The notes under the pieces are model-generated. The model did not search any database. It had not been told where the DNA came from and saw nothing but the letters and a program-made list of their open reading frames with translations. Both the position numbers and the translations under genes were made by a program. A stretch of DNA of 64,000 nt from an uncultured Lachnospiraceae bacterium (GTDB lineage: Bacteria; Bacillota; Clostridia; Lachnospirales; Lachnospiraceae): NCBI GenBank assembly GCA_947625205.1, contig CANQNN010000001.1, positions 310,001 through 374,000 of the forward strand. The letters run 5' to 3'. Positions 27,230 to 35,667 of the stretch are shown piece after piece; the stretch's first letter is position 1, and every line of letters starts with the position of its first letter.

Positions 27230-27925
27230 ATGCGGCGGATACTGTTGAAACTGAGCGGGGAGGCTCTTGCGGGCGATAAGAAGACCGGTTTTGATGAGGA
27301 GACGGTGCGTGGCGTGGCTGTGCAGGTCAAGGAACTGGTGGACGACGGGATTCAGGTAGGCATTGTGATCGGAGGGGGCAATTTCTGGCGCGGGCGTTCC
27401 AGCGAGAATATCGACAGGACGAAAGCGGATCAGATCGGTATGCTTGCAACGGTCATGAATTGTATTTATGTATCCGAGATCTTTCGTTCCATTGGCATGA
27501 TGACCAGTATCTTGACCCCGTTTGAATGCGGATCGTTCACAAAGCTGTTTTCAAAGGACAGGGCAAATAAGTATTTCGCAAGGAATATGGTTGTTTTCTT
27601 TGCCGGCGGAACGGGACATCCGTATTTTTCGACCGATACGGGCGTAGTGCTTCGCGCAGTCGAGGTGGATGCCGACGTCATTCTTCTGGCAAAGGCGGTG
27701 GACGGTGTGTACGACGGTGATCCGCGTACAAATCCGAACGCCAGGAAGTACGATGAAGTTTCCATCAATGAGGTGATCGGGAAAAATCTTCAGGTGGTGG
27801 ATATGACGGCTTCCATTCTTGCGAGAGACAATAAGATGCCGATGTGGGTATTCGGCTTAAATGAAAAGAACAGTATCGTAAACGCTGTGAAGGGTAAATT
27901 TAACGGTACGAAAGTGACCGTGTAG
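27230..27925 (+). CDS. pyrH: UMP kinase
   Basis: A 231-residue amino-acid-kinase-fold enzyme. It has the N-terminal phosphate loop LLKLSGEAL, the GGGNFWRG stretch, and KAVDGVYDGDPR. PyrH phosphorylates UMP to UDP and is feedback-controlled by UTP. It heads the conserved pyrH-frr-uppS-cdsA-dxr-rseP run. The ribosome site GGGAGA lies ten bases before the ATG. Confidence 0.97.
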   Translation: MRRILLKLSGEALAGDKKTGFDEETVRGVAVQVKELVDDGIQVGIVIGGGNFWRGRSSENIDRTKADQIGMLATVMNCIYVSEIFRSIGMMTSILTPFECGSFTKLFSKDRANKYFARNMVVFFAGGTGHPYFSTDTGVVLRAVEVDADVILLAKAVDGVYDGDPRTNPNARKYDEVSINEVIGKNLQVVDMTASILARDNKMPMWVFGLNEKNSIVNAVKGKFNGTKVTV

Positions 27926-27946
27926 CAAAAGCTGGAGGATAACAGT

Positions 27947-28498
27947 ATGGATGCAAGAATAAAACCTTTTGAGGACAAGATGCAGAAGGCGTATGATTTT
28001 CTTTCGACCGATCTGGGGGCGATCCGTGCGGGACGCGCCAATCCCCATGTCCTTGATAAAATTAAGGTGGACTATTACGGTACGCCTACGCCGATTCAGC
28101 AGGTGGGTAATATTACGGTGCCGGAACCCCGTATGATTCAGATCGCACCCTGGGAGAAGAGCCTGATCAAAGAGATCGAGAAAGCGATCATGGCGTCTGA
28201 CGTGGGTATTACCCCGTCCAATGACGGCTCTCTGATCCGTCTTGTGTTCCCAGAGCTGACAGAAGAACGCCGTAAGGAGCTGGTGAAGGATGTGAAGAAG
28301 CGCGGCGAAGAAAGCAAAGTGGCTGTCCGTAATATAAGGCGTGACGGCAACGATGCCGTGAAGAAGCTGGCGAAAGAGGATGTGTCCGAAGACGAGATCA
28401 AGGAGCTGGAGAACGACCTGCAGAAGCTGACCGATAAGTACATAAAAGATATCGATAAGCTCGTAGAAGAGAAATCCAAAGAGATTCTTACTGTGTAA
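27947..28498 (+). CDS. frr: Ribosome recycling factor
   Basis: A 183-residue protein with typical RRF stretches: TDLGAIRAGRANPHVLDKI, VPEPRMIQIAPWEKS and VRNIRRDGNDAVKKL. RRF with EF-G splits post-termination ribosomes. The ribosome site GGAGG is well placed, and the gene begins 21 bases after pyrH. The gap after it holds a hairpin and direct repeats. Confidence 0.97.
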   Translation: MDARIKPFEDKMQKAYDFLSTDLGAIRAGRANPHVLDKIKVDYYGTPTPIQQVGNITVPEPRMIQIAPWEKSLIKEIEKAIMASDVGITPSNDGSLIRLVFPELTEERRKELVKDVKKRGEESKVAVRNIRRDGNDAVKKLAKEDVSEDEIKELENDLQKLTDKYIKDIDKLVEEKSKEILTV

Positions 28499-28523
28499 GC
28501 TGCGTAAACAGCGCATGGTTTCA

Positions 28524-28553
28524 TTACAGACCGGTTACAGAGGGGATTACAGA
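28524..28553 (+). repeat. Three TTACAGA heptamers at helical spacing
   Basis: TTACAGA occurs at 28524, 28535 and 28547, 11 and 12 bases apart, on one face of the helix. It may be an operator-like array or coincidence. The third copy is inside the following hairpin. Confidence 0.55.
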
Positions 28554-28575
28554 ATAGATATTCTGTGTCCCTTTT
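28541..28575 (+). terminator. Intrinsic terminator-like hairpin between frr and uppS
   Basis: ACAGAAT (28549-28555) pairs with ATTCTGT (28560-28566) around an AGAT loop, extended by AGGGGA/TCCCTT with one wobble. It is followed by a short T-run ending TTTTCC. It may be a partial terminator or attenuator. It covers the upstream GTG that could otherwise start uppS. Confidence 0.55.
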
Positions 28576-28603
28576 CCTAATGTCGGGCGATGCGGAGGAA
28601 TAT

Positions 28604-29323
28604 ATGAAAGAAGGCTTGAATATCCCGAATCATGTGGCTATTATCCTGGACGGAAACGGCAGATGGGCCAGGAGCAAGGGAATGCCCCGCAACTATGGGC
28701 ATGTGCAGGGAGCAAAGACGGTGGAAGTGATCTGTGAGGAAGCATACCGCATGGGGATACAATATCTGACGGTCTATGCTTTCAGCACCGAAAACTGGAA
28801 TAGACCCAGTGATGAAGTGGAGGCCCTGATGGGACTCTTACGCAATTATATGAAAACATGTCTGAAGACGGCAGCTAAAAATAACATGTGTGTTAGAATT
28901 ATCGGCGATAAGACGGGCCTGGATGATGATATCAGAAACCGCATGGAACAGCTTGAGGAAGCGACGAAGAATAATACGGGTCTGCATTTTCAGATCGCCA
29001 TCAATTACGGCGGCCGGGACGAGATAGTGCGTGCCGTGCGCAAGCTGGCATCGCGCGTGGCGGCCGGAGAGCTGGCGGAGGATGAGATCACCGAAGATAC
29101 CCTAAGCGCAGCGCTGGATACGCACGATCTGCCGGAACCGGACCTGCTTATCCGCACTTGTAACGAACAGCGCATCTCCAACTTCCTGTTGTGGCAGCTT
29201 GCCTACACGGAGTTCTATTTTACGCCTGTGGCATGGCCGGATTTTTCCAAAGAAGAATTAGAGAAAGCAGTAGAGGCATATAATAAGAGAGACAGACGTT
29301 ACGGCTTGGTGAAGGATGAATAG
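28604..29323 (+). CDS. uppS: Undecaprenyl diphosphate synthase (cis-prenyltransferase)
   Basis: A 239-residue enzyme from ATG 28604, chosen because GGAGG lies five bases before. A GTG at 28565 in frame falls inside a hairpin. The catalytic Asp is in ILDGNGRWA, and YAFSTENWNRP and SNFLLWQLAYTEFYF are typical. The usual RTSGE stretch reads RTCNE here. UppS makes the C55 lipid carrier for peptidoglycan. It is followed by cdsA. Confidence 0.95.
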   Translation: MKEGLNIPNHVAIILDGNGRWARSKGMPRNYGHVQGAKTVEVICEEAYRMGIQYLTVYAFSTENWNRPSDEVEALMGLLRNYMKTCLKTAAKNNMCVRIIGDKTGLDDDIRNRMEQLEEATKNNTGLHFQIAINYGGRDEIVRAVRKLASRVAAGELAEDEITEDTLSAALDTHDLPEPDLLIRTCNEQRISNFLLWQLAYTEFYFTPVAWPDFSKEELEKAVEAYNKRDRRYGLVKDE

Positions 29324-29358
29324 TGTGACAGACACTCTGATGTAAATGGAGGAGAAAG

Positions 29359-30273
29359 ATGTTTTGGACTAGACTCGGCAGCGGCATTCTGCTTGTGGTG
29401 GCTGCTATTGTACTGATTACAGCGGGAGGCCCCGCGCTCGCCGCCGCATTGTGTCTTATTTCCGTTATTGCCTATCGTGAACTGGGGAAGGCGCTTGGCT
29501 TTATCACAGACGATAAGAAAAAGAGGGCGCTGGAATATACGGGAATATCGCTTACGGTGATTTATTATATCTGGATCTTTTTTTCCGTATACTTAGAGTC
29601 CGCTCCGGTATCATCGGTACAGGCGGCACAGCTTTATGCGAGTATTTATATATACAGGGCGCTTGCATTTGGCATGGTGGCGGCGCTTATTGTCTTTTTG
29701 TTCGTATATGTGCTGCTTTTTCCCGCATATCATGGACGGGAGGTTATGGCGGCGTGTTTTTCTTTTCTGTATGCACCGGTGATGCTGTCCTTTCTCTATC
29801 TGACGAGAGAGGGATTCCTGCTGGGGCGGTATCTGGTGTGGTTTATTTTTCTCTGCTCGTGGGGGAGCGATACATGCGCTTACGCGGTGGGTGTATTGAT
29901 CGGGAAACATAAGATGACGCCTAAGTTAAGCCCTAAGAAATCGATAGAGGGCGCCATAGGCGGCGTGGCCGGGGCGGCGCTCTTGTCTGCGCTGTATGCA
30001 TATCTGATGCAACGGTATTTCCTCATGCCTTCGTACACAGCGTCGTACAGCCTGAGTACAGGCGCGGCGGCGGCGCTCGGCGCGGCGGGCGCTCTGGTGT
30101 CTATGGTGGGCGATCTCGCGGCGTCCGCATTTAAAAGAGATTACGGCATCAAAGATTACGGAAAGCTGATCCCCGGACATGGAGGCATTATGGACCGGTT
30201 TGACAGTGTGATCGTCACGGCGCCCCTCATTTTTATCGGACTGTCGCTTCTGCAGATTCCTCTGATGGTCTGA
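29359..30273 (+). CDS. cdsA: Phosphatidate cytidylyltransferase
   Basis: A 304-residue membrane protein with about seven to eight helices. The C-terminal CDP-diglyceride synthase signature is complete (SAFKRDYGIKDYGKLIPGHG, then GIMDRFDS). CdsA makes CDP-diacylglycerol from phosphatidate and CTP for all phospholipids. The ribosome site GGAGGAGAAAG is strong. Confidence 0.95.
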   Translation: MFWTRLGSGILLVVAAIVLITAGGPALAAALCLISVIAYRELGKALGFITDDKKKRALEYTGISLTVIYYIWIFFSVYLESAPVSSVQAAQLYASIYIYRALAFGMVAALIVFLFVYVLLFPAYHGREVMAACFSFLYAPVMLSFLYLTREGFLLGRYLVWFIFLCSWGSDTCAYAVGVLIGKHKMTPKLSPKKSIEGAIGGVAGAALLSALYAYLMQRYFLMPSYTASYSLSTGAAAALGAAGALVSMVGDLAASAFKRDYGIKDYGKLIPGHGGIMDRFDSVIVTAPLIFIGLSLLQIPLMV

Positions 30274-30300
30274 GCACGGAAGACGGAGGGAGAAAACATA

Positions 30301-31458
30301 ATGTGTGTTATGAAAAAAATCGCAATACTTGGCTCTACAGGGTCTATCGGAACACAGACGCTTGACATTGTCAGGAAAGAACCGGATCTGCAAGTGACTG
30401 CCATAGCTGCGGGCGCCAATGTGGAACGGATGGAACAACAGGTGCGGGAATTTCATCCTGCGCTTGCGGCGATGTGGACACGGGAAGCCGCAGATGATCT
30501 GCGCGAGCGGGTCAAAGACCTGCCCGTGCGTGTGGAATACGGTATGGACGGTCTGTTGGCTGTAGCCACGCATGCGGATGCGGAGGTATTGGTGACTGCG
30601 ATCGTGGGCATGATAGGTATAAGACCTACCATTGCAGCCATAGAAAGCGGTAAGACGATCGCGCTGGCCAACAAGGAAACGTTAGTTACGGCGGGACATA
30701 TCATTATGCCCCTTGCGGCACGTGTGGGAGTTCCGATCCTGCCTGTGGACAGCGAGCACAGCGCTATCTTCCAATCCATGCACGGGGAGAACCGGGAGCG
30801 CGTGGAGAGGATCTATCTGACAGCGTCAGGCGGTCCTTTCAGGGGTAAAAAAAGAGAGGAACTGGCGGCCATGACGGTGGAGGATGCACTGAAGCACCCC
30901 AACTGGTCTATGGGACAAAAGGTTACTATAGATTCCTCTACTCTGGTAAATAAGGGACTGGAAGTGATGGAAGCCAGATGGCTGTTTGATGTGGATCTGG
31001 ATCAGATACAGGTGGTGGTGCATCCCCAGAGTATCATCCACTCCGCAGTGGGCTATGCGGACGGCGGCATCATGGCGCAGCTGGGCGTGCCGGACATGAA
31101 GCTGCCCATCCAGTATGCGCTCTTCTATCCGGACAGGCGGCCGATGGATACGGGCAGAGTGGATTTCTTTAAGCTGGGACAGCTTACGTTTGAGGAGCCG
31201 GATACCGATACGTTTCGGGGGCTTGCGCTCGCATACCGTGCGGCCAGGCGCGGCGGAACGCTGCCGACAGTGTTTAACGCGGCTAATGAGAAGGCGGTCG
31301 CGCTCTTTTTACAGAAAAAGATCGCTTTTCTGCAGATACCGGAGCTGATCGAAAGCTCTATGGAAAACCATACTGTGACGGATGATCCCACGGTGGAGCA
31401 GATACTGGAAGCCGAAGCGGAGACTTATGATTATATAAAAATGAAGTTTGGAGAGTAA
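30301..31458 (+). CDS. dxr: 1-deoxy-D-xylulose 5-phosphate reductoisomerase
   Basis: A 385-residue enzyme. The NADPH loop GSTGSIGTQTLDI is at residues 9-21, and the catalytic-site stretches ALANKETLVTAG, DSEHSAIFQ and VHPQSIIHSAV are present. Dxr makes 2-C-methylerythritol 4-phosphate, the committed step of the MEP isoprenoid pathway. ispG of the same pathway lies downstream at 34588, and uppS uses its products. The start is supported by GGAGGG ten bases upstream. Confidence 0.96.
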   Translation: MCVMKKIAILGSTGSIGTQTLDIVRKEPDLQVTAIAAGANVERMEQQVREFHPALAAMWTREAADDLRERVKDLPVRVEYGMDGLLAVATHADAEVLVTAIVGMIGIRPTIAAIESGKTIALANKETLVTAGHIIMPLAARVGVPILPVDSEHSAIFQSMHGENRERVERIYLTASGGPFRGKKREELAAMTVEDALKHPNWSMGQKVTIDSSTLVNKGLEVMEARWLFDVDLDQIQVVVHPQSIIHSAVGYADGGIMAQLGVPDMKLPIQYALFYPDRRPMDTGRVDFFKLGQLTFEEPDTDTFRGLALAYRAARRGGTLPTVFNAANEKAVALFLQKKIAFLQIPELIESSMENHTVTDDPTVEQILEAEAETYDYIKMKFGE

Positions 31459-31462
31459 TACA

Positions 31463-32608
31463 TTGTTAAGAACGATTATTCTGTTTCTGATCATTTTCGG
31501 TGTTGTTGTCATATCGCATGAGTTCGGGCATTTTCTGGTCGGAAGGCGCAACGGGATCCGTGTGCTCGAGTTCGCGGTAGGTATGGGACCGACTCTGTTT
31601 TCTTTTAAGAAGGGCGGCGTGAAGTATTCCCTGAAGCTGCTGCCTATCGGCGGCGCCTGTATGTTTGACGGTGAGGACGGTATGGAAACCGTAGAAAAGG
31701 CGCAGATACAGGAGGGCGACATACGGAAGCGGGCGATGACAGATACGGGCGTACCTCTGCCGGACAAAGAGAAGGCGCCGGAGGAGGAAGCTTCAGGTAT
31801 CGCTTTTACGGAAGCGGGCGTCTGGAAACGGATCGCTACAGTGTTTGCAGGTCCTTTTTTCAATTTTATACTGGCGTTTGTTGTGGCGCTTGTGCTGACA
31901 GCTTTTTCGGGTGCGGATCTGCCGGTGGTGGGGCGCATCGCGGAAGATTCCGCCGCACAGGAGGCGGGGCTTATGGCGGGAGACGTCATCACGCAGGTCA
32001 ATCATGAAAAGATTCATTTCTACAGAGAGATCATGGTGATTTCTGCCATGAATCAGGGAGAAACTCTGGATATCCACTATACGCGCAACGGACAGAAGGG
32101 CGTGGCGAGGATCACGCCACAGTACGATGAAAATGACAACCGTTATTATATTGGCATCATAGGAGCGGGAGAATATTTGAAGTGTAATCCGCTGCAGGTA
32201 TTTCAGTACGGCTTCTATGAGGTCGGATACTACGCCAAGACGACCTATAAGAGCCTGTGGATGCTGCTTCGCGGACAGGTAAGCAAAGACGAGGTGTCGG
32301 GGCCTGTGGGGATCGCCCAGTTCGTCGGCGAGAGTTATGACCAGGCGGAAAAAAATTACGGGACGTCATCGGCGATATTGACAATGCTTGAGATCGTGGT
32401 GCTGTTATCCGTCAATCTCGGTATTCTGAATCTTCTTCCGCTGCCTGCACTGGACGGCGGGCGTCTTCTTTTCATGTTTGTGGAAGTAGTGCGCGGCAAA
32501 CCTGTTCCGCCCGAGAAGGAAGGCATGGTCCATTTTGCGGGACTGGTTGTGTTCATGGTGCTGATGGTGTTTATTATGTATAATGATATTATGAAGATCG
32601 TGCGCTGA
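31463..32608 (+). CDS. rseP: Site-2 membrane metalloprotease RseP
   Basis: A 381-residue protease starting with TTG at 31463, after GGAGAG. An earlier in-frame TTG at 31448 overlaps dxr and is less likely. The zinc motif HEFGH is at residues 19-23, one PDZ domain lies at about 150-225, and the second metal ligand is in NLLPLPALDGG near the C-terminal membrane helices. RseP/RasP cleaves anti-sigma factors and remnant signal peptides inside the membrane. It follows dxr with only four intervening bases. Confidence 0.93.
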   Translation: MLRTIILFLIIFGVVVISHEFGHFLVGRRNGIRVLEFAVGMGPTLFSFKKGGVKYSLKLLPIGGACMFDGEDGMETVEKAQIQEGDIRKRAMTDTGVPLPDKEKAPEEEASGIAFTEAGVWKRIATVFAGPFFNFILAFVVALVLTAFSGADLPVVGRIAEDSAAQEAGLMAGDVITQVNHEKIHFYREIMVISAMNQGETLDIHYTRNGQKGVARITPQYDENDNRYYIGIIGAGEYLKCNPLQVFQYGFYEVGYYAKTTYKSLWMLLRGQVSKDEVSGPVGIAQFVGESYDQAEKNYGTSSAILTMLEIVVLLSVNLGILNLLPLPALDGGRLLFMFVEVVRGKPVPPEKEGMVHFAGLVVFMVLMVFIMYNDIMKIVR

Positions 32609-32714
32609 TCGGGGTTCATTCAGAACCCTACAGCGTGTGGTTTCTGCGGGATTCCCGCACAGTTCCTGTTTATTTACAATATATTTTCTGACGGGAGGTG
32701 CCTGATAAAACAAC

Positions 32715-33491
32715 ATGCGTTATATTACAGGTGTATACTGGGCGCGCGGCGCCGAGGCAGACAGCAATCAGGATTCGGTGGTTTTGCTGCAGGTGCTGAC
32801 GGCGCGGGGGCGCGTCCTTATGGCGGCGGTCTGCGACGGTATGGGCGGCCATGCACAGGGCGTTGCCGCCAGCAGTTACGTGACAAAGCGGCTTCAGGAA
32901 TGGTTCTATGAGTCTCTGCTGCGGGCGATACGCAGGAAGAAAGCTTGCTGGGTCATCAGAAGGTCGTTGGACAGGCTGGTGTATCATATGCAGGAGAAGC
33001 TGGAAGAATACGGCAGACGTCAGGGCGTCAGTCTCGGCGCCGCAATGACGGTGGCGGTGTTATGGGAAAAGACATATTATCTCTGGCATCTGGGTGACAC
33101 CAGGGCATACCGGTTTGCCGGAACCGGCAGCGCGGCACACAGGCGGGATAGGGGAATCGGTCGTAGGCGGAGAGCGCCCGGAGTGTCATGTATGACCCGC
33201 GATCATACAGAGGGAGCCGGACGGTTGACAAAATGTGTGGGCAACTTCGGCCATGCCAGGCCGGATTTTATGACAGGGATCCTAAAAGAAGGCCAGGGAA
33301 TGCTTCTGTGCAGTAACGGATTTTGCCGTCATACATCAGATGCGGAACTGTCAGAGGTTCTTGACCCGCGTCAGATCAGGGAAGAAGAACAGATCGGACG
33401 AAGACTTCGGGAGATCGGCAGCGCGTGCGTGAGAAGGGGCGGGAAGGACGATCTGTCAGCGATTTACATCAAAGCAGAGAAAATGCGGTAA
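32715..33491 (+). CDS. PP2C-type Ser/Thr protein phosphatase with an altered metal ligand
   Basis: A 258-residue PP2C-fold protein. Motifs SNQDS, CDGMGGHAQG, HLGDTRAYR and the final DDLSAIYI are visible. The motif that normally reads LLCSDG reads LLCSNG here, so a usual metal-binding Asp is Asn. Activity may be reduced or altered. The ribosome site GGAGGT is 15 bases from the only possible ATG, a long spacing that suggests weak translation. It is paired with the kinase gene downstream. Confidence 0.85.
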   Translation: MRYITGVYWARGAEADSNQDSVVLLQVLTARGRVLMAAVCDGMGGHAQGVAASSYVTKRLQEWFYESLLRAIRRKKACWVIRRSLDRLVYHMQEKLEEYGRRQGVSLGAAMTVAVLWEKTYYLWHLGDTRAYRFAGTGSAAHRRDRGIGRRRRAPGVSCMTRDHTEGAGRLTKCVGNFGHARPDFMTGILKEGQGMLLCSNGFCRHTSDAELSEVLDPRQIREEEQIGRRLREIGSACVRRGGKDDLSAIYIKAEKMR

Positions 33492-33586
33492 ATGCAGACC
33501 GCACAGCGGCAGGGCAATGTAAAAGGGAAGACCTTGCGGAAAGAGAAAAGCAGATCAGAAGGAAACGGGAAAGGAATAAAAGGCAG

Positions 33587-34564
33587 ATGACATATAAAAA
33601 CGGCACGGACAACGGAGTGAAGCGGCTGCAGCATAAATGTCATATTGGCAAATATGAGATTATAAGGATGCTGGGACAGGGCGGAGAGGGGCTGGTATAT
33701 CTGGCATATGATAGGAACTTGGACCGTTTTGCCGCCATCAAAAAAGTGGGAGAGGACAAGGCGCAGGCAGACGGATGGATCGTCAAAGAGGCGGAGTTCC
33801 TGCAGAAGCTCAGACATCCGATGCTGCCGGTGGTCTATGATCTGTTCAGGGAGGATGCATGGTATCTGGTCATGGAGTATGTGCAAGGCATAACGCTTCG
33901 GGATTATATCGCGCACAACGGAGCCGTGGATGAGCAGAAAGCCTGCGCCTGGGCGGGACAACTGGCGGATATACTGGAATATCTGCACACACAGGAAACA
34001 CCTGTTATTTATTGTGATCTGAAACCGGATAACATTATGGTCTGTCCGGACGGCAATCTGAAACTGGTAGACTTCGGCGCGGCATACAGACGGAATTTCG
34101 GCGCAGATCGTGCGGACGTTATGGCTGCGACGAATGGGTATGCGGCGCCGGAACAGTTCGGACAGACGGGAGTAAACGGGCAACTGGCAGGGCATGGAGG
34201 GACGGGAAGACACACCTGCGGGTATGCCGATGAGAGAAGCGATATCTATGCACTGGGAAAAGTATTGTATTATGTTGTCACCGGCGCGGACCCCGGCGAG
34301 CCGCCGTATGCTTTACTGTCGGTGCGAGAATATCAGCCGGTTCTGTCCTCGGGGCTGGAGCGCCTGATCGGAAAATGTATGGAGGAGGAACCGCAGAAGC
34401 GCTATCAGACGGCGGCCCAGGTCAGGAAGGATCTGTCGGGATGCGGAAAAGGGAAATATGTGCCGCGCAGACGCGGTTTTATCAGGGCGGTGGAGAAAAG
34501 AATATGGCTGAGGGAAAAGTCAGACAATTCGGGTGGTGTACTTTTGGACATAAAAAATGTATAA
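33587..34564 (+). CDS. Soluble Ser/Thr protein kinase (Hanks type) without PASTA domains
   Basis: A 325-residue kinase from ATG 33587. The frame extends back to 33425, but those codons are basic low-complexity sequence and overlap the phosphatase. The Gly loop MLGQGGEGLVY, the Lys in AAIKK, YCDLKPDN (in place of HRDLKPEN), LVDFGAA and AAPEQF are all present, so it should be active. No membrane helix or PASTA repeat follows, unlike PrkC/Stk1. It probably acts with the PP2C protein as a switch; targets are unknown. Confidence 0.88.
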   Translation: MTYKNGTDNGVKRLQHKCHIGKYEIIRMLGQGGEGLVYLAYDRNLDRFAAIKKVGEDKAQADGWIVKEAEFLQKLRHPMLPVVYDLFREDAWYLVMEYVQGITLRDYIAHNGAVDEQKACAWAGQLADILEYLHTQETPVIYCDLKPDNIMVCPDGNLKLVDFGAAYRRNFGADRADVMAATNGYAAPEQFGQTGVNGQLAGHGGTGRHTCGYADERSDIYALGKVLYYVVTGADPGEPPYALLSVREYQPVLSSGLERLIGKCMEEEPQKRYQTAAQVRKDLSGCGKGKYVPRRRGFIRAVEKRIWLREKSDNSGGVLLDIKNV

Positions 34565-34565
34565 T
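34560..34565 (+). promoter_or_regulatory. Candidate -10 element for ispG
   Basis: A perfect TATAAT overlaps the kinase stop codon, 23 bases before the ispG ATG. I find no good -35 at 16-18 bases, so the promoter is uncertain. Confidence 0.3.
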
Positions 34566-34587
34566 ATGACAAGAGGAGAGATCATCT

Positions 34588-35667
34588 ATGCATCGTGAAC
34601 ATACGAAGACAGTACATATAGGCGACAGAGTGATAGGCGGCGGCAATCCGATTCTGATCCAGTCTATGACGAATACGAAGACGGAGGACGTGGAGGCGAC
34701 AGTAGCGCAGATCCTCAGGCTGGAAAAAGCGGGGTGCGAGATCGTCCGCTGTACCGTACCAACGGCAGAGGCGGCGGCGGCGATTGCCGCAATCAGGCCG
34801 AGGATCCATATTCCTCTTGTGGCGGATATACATTTTGATTACAAGATGGCGATCGCGGCGATCGAGAACGGCGCTGACAAGATACGGATCAATCCGGGCA
34901 ATATCGGCGGAAAAGATAAGGTGGAAGCTGTCGTTAAAGCGGCGAAGGAGCGTGGCGTCCCCATTCGTGTGGGGGTCAACAGCGGTTCTCTGGAGAAGGA
35001 TCTTGTGGCAAAATACCACGGCGTGACAGCTGAGGGCCTGGTCGAGAGCGCGCTGGATAAGGTCGGCATAATAGAGGATATGGGCTACGACAACATAGTG
35101 ATCAGCATTAAGGCCTCCGATGTGATGCTGTGCGTGCATGCCCATGAGCTGCTTGCGCAGAAAACGGATCATCCGCTTCATGTGGGCATCACGGAGGCGG
35201 GAACCGTGCAGAGCGGTAATATCAAGTCCGCCATCGGGCTGGGTCTGATACTGAATCAGGGCATCGGCGATACGGTCCGTGTATCTTTGACGGGCGACCC
35301 TGTGGAAGAAATCAAATCGGCCAGGCTGATCCTGCGCACCCTTGGACTGCGCAAGGGCGGCATAGAAGTGGTATCCTGCCCGACTTGCGGCCGGACCAGG
35401 ATAGATCTGATCGGACTGGCTAACAAGGTGGAAGAGATGGTTGCGGATATTCCGCTCGATATCAGGGTGGCAGTGATGGGCTGCGCCGTCAACGGACCGG
35501 GAGAGGCGAAGGAAGCGGATATTGGCATTGCGGGCGGTATAGGTGAAGGACTGCTGATAAGGAAGGGCGAGATCGTAAAAAAAGTTCCGGAGGATAAGCT
35601 GCTCGATACCTTGCGGGAAGAACTTTTGAACTGGGAGAATAACCGGAATGGGGAAGAAGTTTTTTGA
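34588..35667 (+). CDS. ispG: 4-hydroxy-3-methylbut-2-enyl diphosphate synthase (4Fe-4S)
   Basis: A 359-residue enzyme with a TIM-barrel half and a C-terminal iron-sulphur half. The cluster ligands C264, C267 and C299 ([18 protein letters not shown]) and E306 are in place. IspG makes HMBPP in the MEP pathway and is a typical anaerobe-friendly, oxygen-sensitive enzyme. The ribosome site AGAGGAGAG is close to the ATG. Its end overlaps polC by 20 bases. Confidence 0.97.
   Translation: MHREHTKTVHIGDRVIGGGNPILIQSMTNTKTEDVEATVAQILRLEKAGCEIVRCTVPTAEAAAAIAAIRPRIHIPLVADIHFDYKMAIAAIENGADKIRINPGNIGGKDKVEAVVKAAKERGVPIRVGVNSGSLEKDLVAKYHGVTAEGLVESALDKVGIIEDMGYDNIVISIKASDVMLCVHAHELLAQKTDHPLHVGITEAGTVQSGNIKSAIGLGLILNQGIGDTVRVSLTGDPVEEIKSARLILRTLGLRKGGIEVVSCPTCGRTRIDLIGLANKVEEMVADIPLDIRVAVMGCAVNGPGEAKEADIGIAGGIGEGLLIRKGEIVKKVPEDKLLDTLREELLNWENNRNGEEVF

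Noticed and set aside
28565-28603. Upstream GTG start for uppS
   Set aside because: It lies inside the hairpin and lacks a ribosome site; the ATG at 28604 has GGAGG.
32612-32658. Two small hairpins after rseP as a terminator
   Set aside because: GGGTTC/GAACCC and GCGGG/CCCGC lack a T-run directly after the stems, so I did not call a terminator.
33425-33586. N-terminal extension of the Ser/Thr kinase by 54 residues
   Set aside because: The segment overlaps the phosphatase and is basic low-complexity sequence with no kinase homology; ATG 33587 is more likely.
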